DNA of 64,000 nt from Fen-1298 sp050015675 (GCA_050015675.1 JBEKAY010000010.1:20138-84137), one strand, 5' to 3'. Numbered from the stretch's first letter, positions 32,944-42,533 are shown. The notes: generated from the letters alone by a model not told the origin. Numbers and translations are program-made.

Positions 32944-34134
32944 TCATAGCAACGTGACATTCACTTGTGCGCTTTCCGCTTCTCTTCGTTGCTTGAACAT
33001 CAACGCAAAATAAACTCCGAGCATTAACAATATAGATGACAAGATGTACGGTCCAGAATGATGGATCTCGTACAAAAAACCAGATAGAATTGGCGCTATC
33101 ACCATATATGCAGACATCAGCGCGGAGAGAATTCCCATCGTCTCTCCTTTCTTCGCAGGATCAGCTGCGGCTGCGGCTTGGCTGGTAATGACAACCCGAA
33201 GAATAGCCTGGCCTGTTCCCGAACCAAGAAAGCTTAAATAAAATAACGGCAAAATTTTTGTCGAGACTATGAGCGAGGAAATTGCCAGCACTACAAGCAT
33301 GATGATTTCAAGTCTCGCCTCTGTAAACTTTTCCAGCCAGAATTTCTTGAGTAGAACTCCCTGGTTAATGACAACAATCACGCCGACCATCGTGAACATC
33401 ATCCCAGTTTGAAACGCACTGAATCCAAACACATCCTTCACAAACAGGCCAAAGACCGCTTGGCTTGTTACAATGGCAAAGGCAAAGAATGACCATGTGA
33501 AATAAAGCGGACGCATTTTTTTATCTTGTGCTGCCCGCAAGAGTGGGGCGAGCGGATTAAAATTCATCGGACTGTGTGCGTCGCGTTTATGATGCGTCTC
33601 CGGCAGGAAGAAAAATGCAGAGACAGCGTTTGTTGCCGCAAGCACACCAGCGATCCAAAATGGAAATGAATGTGATACTTTACTTAACGCACCGCCAATC
33701 AGAGGGCCTAAAATGAATCCTATACCGAACGCCGCTCCAATAAGCCCGATATTTGCGGAACGTTCCTTTTCATCTTTCGCAAGATCTACCATATAACTTT
33801 GCGCCGTCGTGAAGTTTCCTGCAGCGCACCCATCGATAATACGTCCGAGGAAAAGCATCCAAAGAGAATTTGCGCTCGCAAATACAAACCAGCCTATTGC
33901 CGTGCTGGTAACGCTGAGAAGAAAAATTGGCCTCCGTCCGATTCTATCCGACCACGCTCCCAGCAGCGGTGCGCTCAAGAACGAGAAAAAGGAAAATGTG
34001 GCAAATAAAAAAGTGACGGTGACTGCTGAAGCGCCGAATTCAGTCACATAGTACGGCAAGATAGGAATAACAATGCCGAATCCGATGACATCTACGAGAA
34101 CAGACGAAATAACAATGATTTTTTGTTTTTGCAT
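32944..34134 (-). CDS. MFS transporter, TetA-like group
   Basis: 396 aa from the ATG at 34134, with 12 predicted membrane segments. 'PLLGAWSDRIGRRPIFLLS' is the MFS motif A between helices 2 and 3; 'GRIIDGCAAGNFTTAQSYMVDL' and 'GAAFGIGFILGPLIGGAL' (motif C, antiporter type) point to a drug/H+ antiporter of the TetA/DHA1 kind. The first 11 residues of the longest frame are A+T-rich leader and are left out. It converges on the decarboxylase gene. Substrate unknown. Confidence 0.9.
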   Translation of the reverse strand: MQKQKIIVISSVLVDVIGFGIVIPILPYYVTEFGASAVTVTFLFATFSFFSFLSAPLLGAWSDRIGRRPIFLLSVTSTAIGWFVFASANSLWMLFLGRIIDGCAAGNFTTAQSYMVDLAKDEKERSANIGLIGAAFGIGFILGPLIGGALSKVSHSFPFWIAGVLAATNAVSAFFFLPETHHKRDAHSPMNFNPLAPLLRAAQDKKMRPLYFTWSFFAFAIVTSQAVFGLFVKDVFGFSAFQTGMMFTMVGVIVVINQGVLLKKFWLEKFTEARLEIIMLVVLAISSLIVSTKILPLFYLSFLGSGTGQAILRVVITSQAAAAADPAKKGETMGILSALMSAYMVIAPILSGFLYEIHHSGPYILSSILLMLGVYFALMFKQRREAESAQVNVTLL

Positions 34135-34306
34135 ACGTGTGATTATGATAATATTAATTTGAATCAATTACTGAACACTGAAGTGATACGAAGAGGTTCC
34201 GTTTATTCTATAGTTATATCGAAATAATGAAGTGGCATTCTCACAGATATAACTGTTACGCTTGACAACATATACCATTCACCGTACCTTACTGGTGAGG
34301 TGAGTG

Positions 34307-35365
34307 ATGCCTGAAGTTACTTTGAAAGATATTCTTGCTGAACATACGAAGGAAAGCGAACTCTACACCAAGTTACCAAATAACTGGGTGCAGTGTTTTG
34401 CTTGCGGGCATCGATGTAAAATTCCACCGGACAAAGACGGAATATGTAGGATTCGATTCAATCAACAAGGAACGCTGTTTGCTCCACATGGTTATGTCTC
34501 CGGTATTGCAATTGATCCAATAGAAAAGAAACCATTTTTTCACGCATATCCGGGATCTCATACCCTAAGTTTCGGCATGCTTGGCTGTGATTATCATTGC
34601 TCGTTTTGCCAGAACTGGATAACCTCGCAGACTCTGCGCGATCCACATGCCGTTTCTGATATCGAAGCAATCAAAGCAGAAGAAATTGTCAGTCTTGCTC
34701 TTCGGCATAAAACACCTATCATTACTAGTACATACAACGAACCGCTCATCACAACTGAATGGGCTGTGGAAATATTCAAGCTTGCTAAGAATGCTGGGCT
34801 TATTACTTCATATGTGTCAAACGGCAATGCCACACCGGAAGTGCTCGACTATCTTCAGCCGTGGATTGATCTCTATAAAGTTGATTTAAAATCATTCCAC
34901 CAAAAGGCGTATGCACAAATGGGCGGAGTGTTGCAGAACGTTCTTGATACAATCAAATCTCTGTACAAACGCGGCAAGTGGGTTGAAGTTGTTACGCTTA
35001 TTGTTCCAGGAATGAATGATTCAAGCGAAGAATTGGCGGACATTGCCAAGTTTATTTATTCCATCTCGCCTGATATTCCTTGGCACGTGACGGCATATCA
35101 CCAAGAATATAAGATCACAAGTGAAGAGTTCACCCCTATCTCCACTCTGATTCGTGCAGCGGAAGTTGGTTACAAAGAAGGATTGCACTTTGTCTATACA
35201 GGCAATCGTCCGGGACAAACGCGCAACTACGAGAATACGTATTGTTATTCCTGCAACGAATTGCTTATTGAGCGTCGAGGGTTCCAAGTAGTGCAGAACC
35301 GAATCTCGAATGAAACGTGTTTCAACTGCAACACAAAGATTGCAGGCAGATGGATGAGTCAATGA
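34307..35365 (+). CDS. amrS: AmmeMemoRadiSam-type radical SAM enzyme (AmrS)
   Basis: 352 aa. An N-terminal zinc-like 'VQCFACGHRCKIPPDKDGICRIR' precedes the radical SAM cluster C94-x3-C98-x2-C101 in 'MLGCDYHCSFCQNW'. 'ITSTYNEPLITTEWAVEIFKLAK', 'YVSNGNATPEVLDYL', 'DLYKVDLKSF' and 'TLIVPGMNDSSEELADIAKFI' (in parts) match the AmmeMemoRadiSam family. A C-terminal extension has two further CxxC pairs ('YCYSCNELLIERRG', 'CFNCNTKIAGRW'). The usual AMMECR1 and Memo partners are not in this window. ATG 34307 is preferred over the adjoining GTG. The reaction is unknown. Confidence 0.9.
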   Translation: MPEVTLKDILAEHTKESELYTKLPNNWVQCFACGHRCKIPPDKDGICRIRFNQQGTLFAPHGYVSGIAIDPIEKKPFFHAYPGSHTLSFGMLGCDYHCSFCQNWITSQTLRDPHAVSDIEAIKAEEIVSLALRHKTPIITSTYNEPLITTEWAVEIFKLAKNAGLITSYVSNGNATPEVLDYLQPWIDLYKVDLKSFHQKAYAQMGGVLQNVLDTIKSLYKRGKWVEVVTLIVPGMNDSSEELADIAKFIYSISPDIPWHVTAYHQEYKITSEEFTPISTLIRAAEVGYKEGLHFVYTGNRPGQTRNYENTYCYSCNELLIERRGFQVVQNRISNETCFNCNTKIAGRWMSQ

Positions 35366-35516
35366 AAAAATATTAAATGAAAAATGAAAACGGCATAGAA
35401 ATAATTTAGACTAGAGAAAAAAACAAAAACCCGAGAAAAATAATTACTGAAATCTGCAATCAGCCCAAAATCAGTATAATCAGAGTCATCTTAAATAATT
35501 TCGTCAAGGAGAATCC

Positions 35517-35924
35517 ATGAAATCAAAATCATTCACCATCTCCACATCATTTCCATATTCTTCAGAAGTCGTATTCACGGCTCTCACAAATGCACGTCAG
35601 ATAGCCGCGTGGAGCGGTCAGAGCGGAAAAGTACATCCGACCATCGGTGGAAAGATTGAATTGTTCGATGGATGGGTAAAAGGAATAGTGCTCGCATACG
35701 AATCAGGCAAACGGCTTTCCTTCACATGGAAACCGTCGGAATGGGCGAAGGAAAAACAAGCATCCACCGTCACATGCCACTTCAAGCCGACAAAAACCGG
35801 AACGAAGCTAACCTTGAAGCACTCAGGTTTTCCGAATGACAGCGAACTACAAAGTCACAAAGAGGGCTGGACGGAATTTGTATTCGACCCGTTGAAAATG
35901 TATCTTACATCAAAACAAAAATAA
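35517..35924 (+). CDS. SRPBCC / AHSA1-domain protein
   Basis: 135 aa. 'FTISTSFPYSSEVVFTALTNARQIAAWSGQSGKVHPTIGGKIELFDGWVKG' (in parts), 'RLSFTWKPSEWA' and 'GTKLTLKHSGFP...HKEGWTEFVFDPLKMYL' are the AHSA1/START-like fold. A strong binding site (caaggaga) precedes ATG 35517. It stands apart from other genes of known function. Ligand unknown. Confidence 0.88.
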   Translation: MKSKSFTISTSFPYSSEVVFTALTNARQIAAWSGQSGKVHPTIGGKIELFDGWVKGIVLAYESGKRLSFTWKPSEWAKEKQASTVTCHFKPTKTGTKLTLKHSGFPNDSELQSHKEGWTEFVFDPLKMYLTSKQK

Positions 35925-35999
35925 GACACTACGCCCCTACATCGTCAATTTTTGGAGCGAACCATTTATATTTCAATAGATATTTTCCTAACTAACCTG

Positions 36000-36779
36000 A
36001 TGAAGACAATCAGCGTGCGAGCATTCGTATTTACGTTAATCATTTTGTGCTTCTGTAGCTGCGCAACGCCGCCGAAAGCCGAGAAAGAAACGACGCTAAG
36101 GAAACCCGAGATCACAATTCAGATCGCAAGCATCAATCTTGCCAATTTAAATAAGCGAATTGAACGGAGTAATATAAACGAATTGGTAAAAATTCTTAAA
36201 AGTGAACAAGTTGATATTCTTGCAGTACAAGGAATTTCACGTTATCCCGGCGTCGCGGCACGAGTAGATTTTGTGAATGAACTTTCCGCAAAGACCGAAT
36301 GGCACAATGTGTTCGGCGAAATGCTGAACATCTCCGGCAAGCAAACTGGAAATGCAATCTTCAGTATGTATCCTATTCTTTCTCACCAGAATTTTTCATG
36401 GGATCGGGTAATTTCAACAAGCTTCGACGCGGCTTTGCAGGCTACCGTTGATGCCGGAGCACGTTCGCTTACCGTTGTAAGCACTCAACTGCCGGCCAAG
36501 GCAACAACAAATGAACAGGCACAGTGCTCAAAATTTATTGCCGCCATGAATCCTGAGACAACTGATCAACTTACTATTGTTGCCGGAAATTTGCCGACAG
36601 AGGAAATCATTCGCACAGCAAATTCGTTTGCCGAGGTTCCACCACCTGAATTCGCCAAGAGTGCAATTTCAAGAATATGGTACTCGGCAAACACATCGAT
36701 TCAATTGTTCGCGTTCCGATCGGTGGAAACGGAATTAGGGACACTGGTGATTGCACAGTTTGGATTGTCGAGACAATAA
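36000..36779 (+). CDS. Lipoprotein-like protein with degenerate endonuclease/exonuclease/phosphatase fold
   Basis: 259 aa from ATG 36000. A signal segment ends 'LIILCFCSCAT', a loose lipobox. The body runs 'IQIASINLANLNKR', 'LVKILKSEQVDILAVQGISRYPG', 'GNAIFSMYPILSH', 'LTVVSTQLPA', 'LTIVAGNLPTEE', which is the order of EEP (DNase I-like) motifs. However the catalytic Glu of 'LQE' is Gly ('VQG'), the 'HL' is 'QL' and the 'GDFN' is 'GNLP', so it is probably not a working hydrolase. The family assignment comes from motif order only. Confidence 0.65.
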   Translation: MKTISVRAFVFTLIILCFCSCATPPKAEKETTLRKPEITIQIASINLANLNKRIERSNINELVKILKSEQVDILAVQGISRYPGVAARVDFVNELSAKTEWHNVFGEMLNISGKQTGNAIFSMYPILSHQNFSWDRVISTSFDAALQATVDAGARSLTVVSTQLPAKATTNEQAQCSKFIAAMNPETTDQLTIVAGNLPTEEIIRTANSFAEVPPPEFAKSAISRIWYSANTSIQLFAFRSVETELGTLVIAQFGLSRQ

Positions 36780-36831
36780 AATCATTGAGATTTCATTTGT
36801 CAATTCATTATTATGGAATATAGATAGCACT

Positions 36832-37356
36832 ATGTGGACATTTAATATTTCACTTCTGGAGGTTGCACTAAGAACTGTAATTATTTATGCATTTGTGCTG
36901 GCGGGAATTCGGCTCACAGGCAAGCGCGAAGTCGGGCAGATGGCGTCGTTTGAATTAGTGCTTATCTTACTTCTGGCAAATGCGGTGCAGAACGCAATGA
37001 CTGGTCCAGATACATCTCTTACTGGCGGTGTCGTCGCGGCATGTACGCTGTTAATTATCAATGCAATCGTAACCCGTGTCTCTTCCCGCTCGCGCAAATT
37101 ACGTGCAACAATTGAAGGGACGCCAACCGTGCTTATCCTTAAAGGTAAGACGGTCAAAAAAAATATGGAAAAAGAACATATCGCAACTGAAGAACTTGAA
37201 CAAGCCCTTCGTGAACACGGCATTTCGACATCTGAAGATGTTGGCATTGCAGTATTGGAAGTTGATGGATCCATCAGTGTGCTGAAGAAAGATGAATTGC
37301 CATCTGTTGTGCGCCCGCATCATCGAATCCGATTTGTTATGAAAAACAAAAGTTAA
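36832..37356 (+). CDS. DUF421 (YetF-type) membrane protein
   Basis: 174 aa from ATG 36832. Three N-terminal membrane segments with 'YAFVLAGIRLTGKREVGQMASFELVLILLLANAVQNAMTG' (in parts), then a cytoplasmic domain with 'GTPTVLILKGKTVKKNMEKEHIATEELEQALREHGI' and 'VGIAVLEVDGSISVLKK'. This is the complete YetF/DUF421 layout. The function is unknown; relatives are found near stress and sporulation genes in other bacteria. The open frame upstream to 36751 overlaps the previous gene and is ignored. Confidence 0.9.
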   Translation: MWTFNISLLEVALRTVIIYAFVLAGIRLTGKREVGQMASFELVLILLLANAVQNAMTGPDTSLTGGVVAACTLLIINAIVTRVSSRSRKLRATIEGTPTVLILKGKTVKKNMEKEHIATEELEQALREHGISTSEDVGIAVLEVDGSISVLKKDELPSVVRPHHRIRFVMKNKS

Positions 37357-37391
37357 CTGAAATACAAATAGTCAAAACTAATTTAAAAACT

Positions 37392-38570
37392 ATGCCTAAC
37401 GAAAACAAACTTGATCCGCAGGTATTAAAGGAACGCATCGGCAGGCATTTACGAACTGCAGATGAATTGACACGCGTCCAGCGCTACGAAGAAGCGATTA
37501 TGGAAATTGAACATGCACTGGAGATCGATCCAAAGAATTACTACGCACGTTCTTTTCTTGAGCGTGTTAAAATGATGCACAAACAAACTAAGCAAAAAGA
37601 GACACAACAAGCAGGATTGGCAGAAATGTCTCTAGAGGACCGTATGGCTGTTATCTCGCAGCATCTTTCTATTGCAGAAGAGTTCATCAACAAGAAGGAT
37701 TATAAGCATGCGCTTGAAGAAGTCGCCCGAGTGTATAAAATAGATCCTACGAATTATTATGCTCAGGCATATTCCGAAAGGATTGATACATTAATGCGGG
37801 AAAAAAGTGTTGAAGGGGCAAAGCCTTTCGAAGCGGTCGTCCAGCCTGCTAAACCAGATGTGCAACAACCGCCTTCGCCTGAACGAGGCAGCACACCAAT
37901 GTATCGTGAACTTCTCAAAGAGGCATGGTTTGATGGAAAGGTATCGGAAAAGGAAGCAATGGAACTCGCTGCCATGCGTGAGTTGTTTGGCATTACTCCG
38001 GAAAATCACAGACATCTTGAACATGAAGTTAAAATTGAGGCCTATCTCGAAGCGTTGTACATTGCGGGACTCGACAATATCATTACAGACATGGAACAAA
38101 AAACACTGATGATGATGCGCACAAAATATGGTATTTCACCGGAAGAACAGGCAGAGGCGGAATCAAGGTACAACGAGATAAAGCGTTCATCAAAATCGCG
38201 CGGCACAATTCTTATCATTGATACAGATCAAAAGATATGTGAGTCGTTGAGTAACGTGTTGAAGCATCGCGGCTTTACTATTCTCTTGGCACAAAGTGTA
38301 GAAGACGCGACGCAGATTCTTATAAAGCAAATTCCTAACGTTATTTTATCGGAACTCTTTTTTAAAAATTCGAAGGTTGATGGAATAGCTTTTTTCAAAA
38401 AATTGCAGGAGCATGCGTTACTGAAACGCGTGCCATTTATTTTCATTAGTTCCTTGACAGACAAAAAAATTATTGAAGCGGGTTTACGCCTTGGCATTGA
38501 TTATTTTATTACCAAACCGATTGACGTTGACTTGTTGTTAGCAATAATTGATGGACGGTTACGAGTTTAA
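37392..38570 (+). CDS. TPR-containing receiver-domain protein, copy 1 (Glu at phosphosite)
   Basis: 392 aa. Two TPR-like units (about 15-60 and 88-135: 'RYEEAIMEIEHALEIDPKNYYARSFL', 'DYKHALEEVARVYKIDPTNYYAQAY', in parts), a helical middle domain (168-262, 'YRELLKEAWFDGKVSEKEAMEL...MRELFGITPENHRHLEHEVKIEAYLEAL'), then a receiver domain (270-392). In the receiver the acidic pair is D277/D279, the switch Ser is in 'FIFISSL' and the lysine K375 in 'ITKPID' is kept, but the phospho-acceptor is Glu (E321 in 'NVILSELFF'). So it may be locked in an active-like state. Downstream lies a full paralogue with the same change. No kinase nearby. Confidence 0.85.
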   Translation: MPNENKLDPQVLKERIGRHLRTADELTRVQRYEEAIMEIEHALEIDPKNYYARSFLERVKMMHKQTKQKETQQAGLAEMSLEDRMAVISQHLSIAEEFINKKDYKHALEEVARVYKIDPTNYYAQAYSERIDTLMREKSVEGAKPFEAVVQPAKPDVQQPPSPERGSTPMYRELLKEAWFDGKVSEKEAMELAAMRELFGITPENHRHLEHEVKIEAYLEALYIAGLDNIITDMEQKTLMMMRTKYGISPEEQAEAESRYNEIKRSSKSRGTILIIDTDQKICESLSNVLKHRGFTILLAQSVEDATQILIKQIPNVILSELFFKNSKVDGIAFFKKLQEHALLKRVPFIFISSLTDKKIIEAGLRLGIDYFITKPIDVDLLLAIIDGRLRV

Positions 38571-38782
38571 TGGTGACTCTATAAAGCTTCTTGTCCTAGA
38601 AAAAATCTATTAGTTGCTGTACAAACATACTGCATTATCTATCAGAGACATCGCCCTGCCGTGCTTGAAGTAGAGCGGCTTATCTGATTACGGAATAAAA
38701 ACACATTCTCCACAGTTTGTCTGCTCCATCACATCCTATTTCCCATGAGAAACATACATTGAATATGAGAATTGATCAAACA

Positions 38783-40120
38783 ATGTCTAATAAAAATAAA
38801 TCTTCTATCGCTTCAGTGAAAGAACTCACCAGCGAACATCTTCGAGCGGCAGACAAACTCGTCCGGCTGAAGCGGTATGATGAAGCCCTACACGAGATTG
38901 AGAGTGCATATAAAATTGATCCCAAAAATATGTACACGCGCGCTTATATTGAACGTACGCGTTACATCATCGACAAAGAGAATGAAAAACGGTCGCAGGT
39001 ATTCGGCGAAATTGATATGACCGGCGAACGCCGTATGGAAGCTCTCTCACAATTGTTCGCATCCGCAGAAGCATTCATTAGCGAAAATAAATACCACGAT
39101 GCAATGAATGCTCTGGAAAAAATATTTCAACTTGATCCAAAGAATTATCAGGCAAAAGCTTTTTCGGATCGGATCAGGGTATTGATGCAAAATGAAGCTG
39201 CTGATAAAAAGATCAAGAAAACCCAACTGCCTATTGATGGAGCGTCAGAGCCAGAGGCTCCACTAGTAGCAAAGCTCGCCGCCGATGTACAACACGAAGC
39301 ACTAATACAACCTGCAAATATTCCTCCACCGGAATCAACGCCAAACGACGAGCCGCAAGAAGAGGTTGGCCGGTTTGCATTGTACAGGGAGTTACTTAAG
39401 GAATGCTGGGCAGACGGCGTTATTACTCCGGAAGAATCAGATATGCTTCATCGTGTGCGCTCACAATATTCAATTTCTTTTGACACTCATTGCCGAATCG
39501 AAGTTGATATCAAGATTGATGCGTATGTTGATGCGTTACGCAATGTTTGGCTGGACGACATTATGAACGATAATGGGCAGGAAGTATTAGAAATCATGCG
39601 TAAGAAATTCGGAATCACACAGGAAGAAAAAACGGCGGCATTGGAAAAGTTCTATGCATTGCATATAAAAAAGGAATCGAAGGCATTGATTCTGATCGTA
39701 GACAATGATTACCATAATTTAGTTTGTCTTGCGCGTGCTTTCATCAATCACTCCTATGATGTAAAAGTTGAACGACACCCAGATGATGCGCTTCGTTCCC
39801 TGAGCACGTATACGCCAGATCTCATTCTTAGTGAAGCGGTTTTTCCAGATCTGGAAACAGATGGTTTTGAGTTCTTTCAGAAAATTCGTTCAGACAACCG
39901 ATTAAGCCAGATACCATATCTTATGATGACTTGTCCCGACGATGCGCGCATTGTGCGAGCAGGATTGCGCATGGGTGTGGACTATTTTATTTCCAAACCT
40001 TTACATATCGGTAATACGGTGGCTATCGTTGAGGGCAAACTCAAATCTGGACTTCAAACGACGATACAGAAGCAAGCAATACGTTGCGTGGAAAAACAGA
40101 GAATGCGTACCTTATTATAA
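38783..40120 (+). CDS. TPR-containing receiver-domain protein, copy 2 (Glu at phosphosite)
   Basis: 445 aa from ATG 38783, chosen because its N-terminus then aligns with copy 1 ('HLRAADKLVRLKRYDEALHEIE' against 'HLRTADELTRVQRYEEAIMEIE', in parts). Same order: two TPR units, a Pro-rich linker (about 145-193), the 'YRELLKECWADGVITPEESDML' middle domain, and a receiver domain from about 300. The phosphosite is again Glu (E351 in 'DLILSEAVFPDLE'), while the acidic pair ('VDND'), T383 and K405 are kept. The two genes are separated by 212 bases with no clear terminator. A dimer or antagonist pair is possible. Confidence 0.85.
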   Translation: MSNKNKSSIASVKELTSEHLRAADKLVRLKRYDEALHEIESAYKIDPKNMYTRAYIERTRYIIDKENEKRSQVFGEIDMTGERRMEALSQLFASAEAFISENKYHDAMNALEKIFQLDPKNYQAKAFSDRIRVLMQNEAADKKIKKTQLPIDGASEPEAPLVAKLAADVQHEALIQPANIPPPESTPNDEPQEEVGRFALYRELLKECWADGVITPEESDMLHRVRSQYSISFDTHCRIEVDIKIDAYVDALRNVWLDDIMNDNGQEVLEIMRKKFGITQEEKTAALEKFYALHIKKESKALILIVDNDYHNLVCLARAFINHSYDVKVERHPDDALRSLSTYTPDLILSEAVFPDLETDGFEFFQKIRSDNRLSQIPYLMMTCPDDARIVRAGLRMGVDYFISKPLHIGNTVAIVEGKLKSGLQTTIQKQAIRCVEKQRMRTLL

Positions 40121-40156
40121 AAATACGCATTCTTGAAAGTCTCACAAGAGAAAGCT

Positions 40157-41326
40157 TTACTGCTCCGGACTTATAACCTCGCCGACCTCAGGCAGATGGA
40201 TCAGCTTTAGTTCCTTCTTCCCATCTTTACTTACCATTGCACGCTCAAAATAAAATTTGATTCCTTTGGCGGTTTGCAAGTACGGTGAATCCTGAAGATG
40301 ATAGTGCAGTACCGGCTCTGTTGCATTTCCGGAACTGCCGCACTGTGCAAGCACTTGCCCGCGGGCTATTCTGTCTCCTACTTTTACACGAATGCTGCCT
40401 TGTTTCAAAAAGGCAAGAACTGAATATTCTTTGTTGGAATGCTGGATGATAATTGTGTTTCCGATTTGTGCGTACGGATTGCGCATACCAGGAGAATTCT
40501 CACGAATGCCATCAATAACTTCAACAACCGTTCCGGCGGCTGGGGCGATAATTTCTTTTCCGTATCCAATATAATCTTCACTTACTTTTCCATCATTCTT
40601 ATAGCGAAGCCCTGATGCATCTGTTCCGGAAAATTCGTACGTATATTGTTGTTGCAATAAATTGCGCTGCGTTGTGCCTTCACGAAATTCACCACCGGCT
40701 ATGACAGTCCAAACGCCCGTAAATGGTAGATACAATTCCGTCTGTTGTTTGTCCGGAACGACTGGAGCAGCGGGCTGCTTTACCGGACTGGGTGATGGTG
40801 TGGAACTTGGTGCAACATCTTTCAAGATTTCCGAATACGCGGAAGAATCTGAGTTAGATTTTGGTGTTGCTGGTTTGGTGGACGGCGGAATGGAAGTCTG
40901 AGCTGTCGCTGCGTTGACCTCCATTGTGCTTGGTGGATTTGGTTGAGGTTCCGAAGCAACATGAGTGGTAAAGAGAAAACCCTTTATTTTACCTTGATCA
41001 TCAATATAAAGAGTTAAATCTTGCGCACCGCGTTCGGAATACATAACACAAACAGCTTGATCAGTTGCTCTCATCTGCGGTGGATCTACTTTGAGAACTT
41101 TTCCGAAGGTATCAAAATTGTTTTTAAAAAAATAAGTCGTTTTAAAAAGAGGAAAGGCAACCGACATTCCTTTGTCGTACTCTCGTACAATCCCCTCATA
41201 ATCCTTATTGTTCATCGCCTCAACTAACCGGGAGATAATTTTTACAAACCTTTCATTCCCTTGCTGCTGTGTAAACAACGGCTGTGCTATGCTAAAGAAT
41301 AAAAGAATAAATATCATTCTCCTCAT
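40157..41326 (-). CDS. Secreted M23-type peptidase with N-terminal DUF3887-like domain
   Basis: 389 aa from ATG 41326. Signal peptide 'RRMIFILLFFSIAQPLFT' (about 1-20). An N-terminal domain of the DUF3887 type (about 25-110), a Pro/Ser-rich linker (about 115-190), then an LytM/M23 fold (about 235-355): 'GYGKEIIAPAAGTVVEVIDG', 'GNTIIIQHSNKEYSVLAFLKQGSIRVKVGDRIARGQVLAQCGSSGNATEPVLHYHLQD' (in parts). The H-x-H metal ligands are present (H341, H343), but the first His of the usual HxxxD stretch is not ('RYKNDGKVSED'), so activity is uncertain. Cell-wall function outside the inner membrane inferred. Confidence 0.82.
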   Translation of the reverse strand: MRRMIFILLFFSIAQPLFTQQQGNERFVKIISRLVEAMNNKDYEGIVREYDKGMSVAFPLFKTTYFFKNNFDTFGKVLKVDPPQMRATDQAVCVMYSERGAQDLTLYIDDQGKIKGFLFTTHVASEPQPNPPSTMEVNAATAQTSIPPSTKPATPKSNSDSSAYSEILKDVAPSSTPSPSPVKQPAAPVVPDKQQTELYLPFTGVWTVIAGGEFREGTTQRNLLQQQYTYEFSGTDASGLRYKNDGKVSEDYIGYGKEIIAPAAGTVVEVIDGIRENSPGMRNPYAQIGNTIIIQHSNKEYSVLAFLKQGSIRVKVGDRIARGQVLAQCGSSGNATEPVLHYHLQDSPYLQTAKGIKFYFERAMVSKDGKKELKLIHLPEVGEVISPEQ

Positions 41327-41505
41327 GATCGATCCTTTCATAAGACTCTGCTTTGCTTGGTTTCATTCTGAGGAGCCGGCGCACAATGAGCCCGACCGAA
41401 CCGCTGAACATTAGACCTTTTTTTTGTAAGAATCAATATGCGAATACGCTATAAAAAAAAGGCAGGTTGGTCACCTTCCTTTGATCATTTTTTTAGAATT
41501 TAATT

Positions 41506-42090
41506 TCAGAATTTGCCGAATTTGAATATTAAGATTGCCGAAGGTCCGCTCAAATCAGCGTTGGTAGATACGATGCTCTTTAAGCCGCTCACATACCGAT
41601 AGCTAACGCCGGCAGCAATGCGGAAGGAATGCGTGACATTGAGATTTGCGTTGACACTTGGTTCGAGCACAAAAAATGAATTATTTCTGTGCGATGCATT
41701 GAACATATCATCGTCTTCGCGTTTATATCCTATTCCACCGGCGCCAACGAGCAGTCCCACTGAGAGGTGAAGAAGATCGTTGGATGATGGGATATATTCA
41801 AGCTCCACCCCACCGTACCCCATTTCAATATACTTATGAATCGAATCAGTTACTTTCGCTTTCACGTCTGTTACTAAGCCATAACCGCCGCCGCCAAGTA
41901 CGAACGAATGATTGATAATCCAGCCGCCACGGCCGCCAACCATCACTGCATTTTCGCCATTGATACTTGTTACTTTGAGAACAGGTCCGCCGAATCCACC
42001 GCTTTCAATCTCGCCGTTGATGAGTGTGGCTTCCTGCGCTAAGGCAGAGAATGTGAAAACTATAACAAGAAGAGACACAAGTTTTTTCAT
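41506..42090 (-). CDS. Small outer-membrane beta-barrel-like protein
   Basis: 194 aa. N-terminal signal peptide 'KKLVSLLVIVFTFSALA' with cleavage before QEA. The remainder is Gly-rich with alternating hydrophobic strands ('AVMVGGRGGWIINHSFVLGGGGYGLVT', 'HLSVGLLVGAGGIGYK', 'SFRIAAGVSYRYVSGL' in parts) and ends in Phe ('ILIFKFGKF'), as expected for a beta-barrel outer-membrane protein of about 8 strands. No closer family is recognised. Confidence 0.75.
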   Translation of the reverse strand: MKKLVSLLVIVFTFSALAQEATLINGEIESGGFGGPVLKVTSINGENAVMVGGRGGWIINHSFVLGGGGYGLVTDVKAKVTDSIHKYIEMGYGGVELEYIPSSNDLLHLSVGLLVGAGGIGYKREDDDMFNASHRNNSFFVLEPSVNANLNVTHSFRIAAGVSYRYVSGLKSIVSTNADLSGPSAILIFKFGKF

Positions 42091-42187
42091 AATGACCTCG
42101 ATTGTTTCTGTGAAATAATTAAGTGTGAATTAAGCCGATGAAAAACATTTGTTAATACGGCAAAAACTCCACAGAGGTTGCATGCAC

Positions 42188-42511
42188 CTATTGATCTTTC
42201 CAATTCCACCAGAGAAGCAATTCAGGATCGTGCCGCTTGTGTGAAGCATAATACACTGCGCATCGAAATACGTACAACAAACAACGATCAACCTGCTGTC
42301 CGATAAGAGCGCAATGCTTCCGGTAAAGCATTTCCGGATTCTTATTTTTCAAAGCATCAACAGAGTGAATACCGAGATTCCAAAGATCAAACGAAATACT
42401 TTTGCCGACACCGGGAATGGTACGCAGTTCTTGAAGTATTTTTTCTTTGCAGACATAATTATTTTTCGAGGCATTTGCTGTTTCGAAATTATTTCCCGCA
42501 TACTTTTTCAT
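42188..42511 (-). CDS. Helix-hairpin-helix protein, Cdd1-like ('pathogenicity locus' family)
   Basis: 107 aa. 'LQELRTIPGVGKSISFDLWNLGIHSVDALKNKNPEMLYRKHCALIGQQVDRCLLYVFRCAVYYAS' (in parts) is the full Cdd1 domain: a helix-hairpin-helix 'IPGVGKS' followed by a Cys-containing helix. This fold binds DNA backbone non-specifically in other proteins; the role of the family is unknown. It stands alone. Confidence 0.88.
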   Translation of the reverse strand: MKKYAGNNFETANASKNNYVCKEKILQELRTIPGVGKSISFDLWNLGIHSVDALKNKNPEMLYRKHCALIGQQVDRCLLYVFRCAVYYASHKRHDPELLLWWNWKDQ

Positions 42512-42533
42512 TTATATAAATGAAAAACTCTCC

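Noticed and set aside
41455..41500. Possible terminator right of the beta-barrel gene (aggttggtcacctt region)
   Set aside because: Only about 4-5 pairs with mismatches; too weak to call despite the nearby A and T runs.
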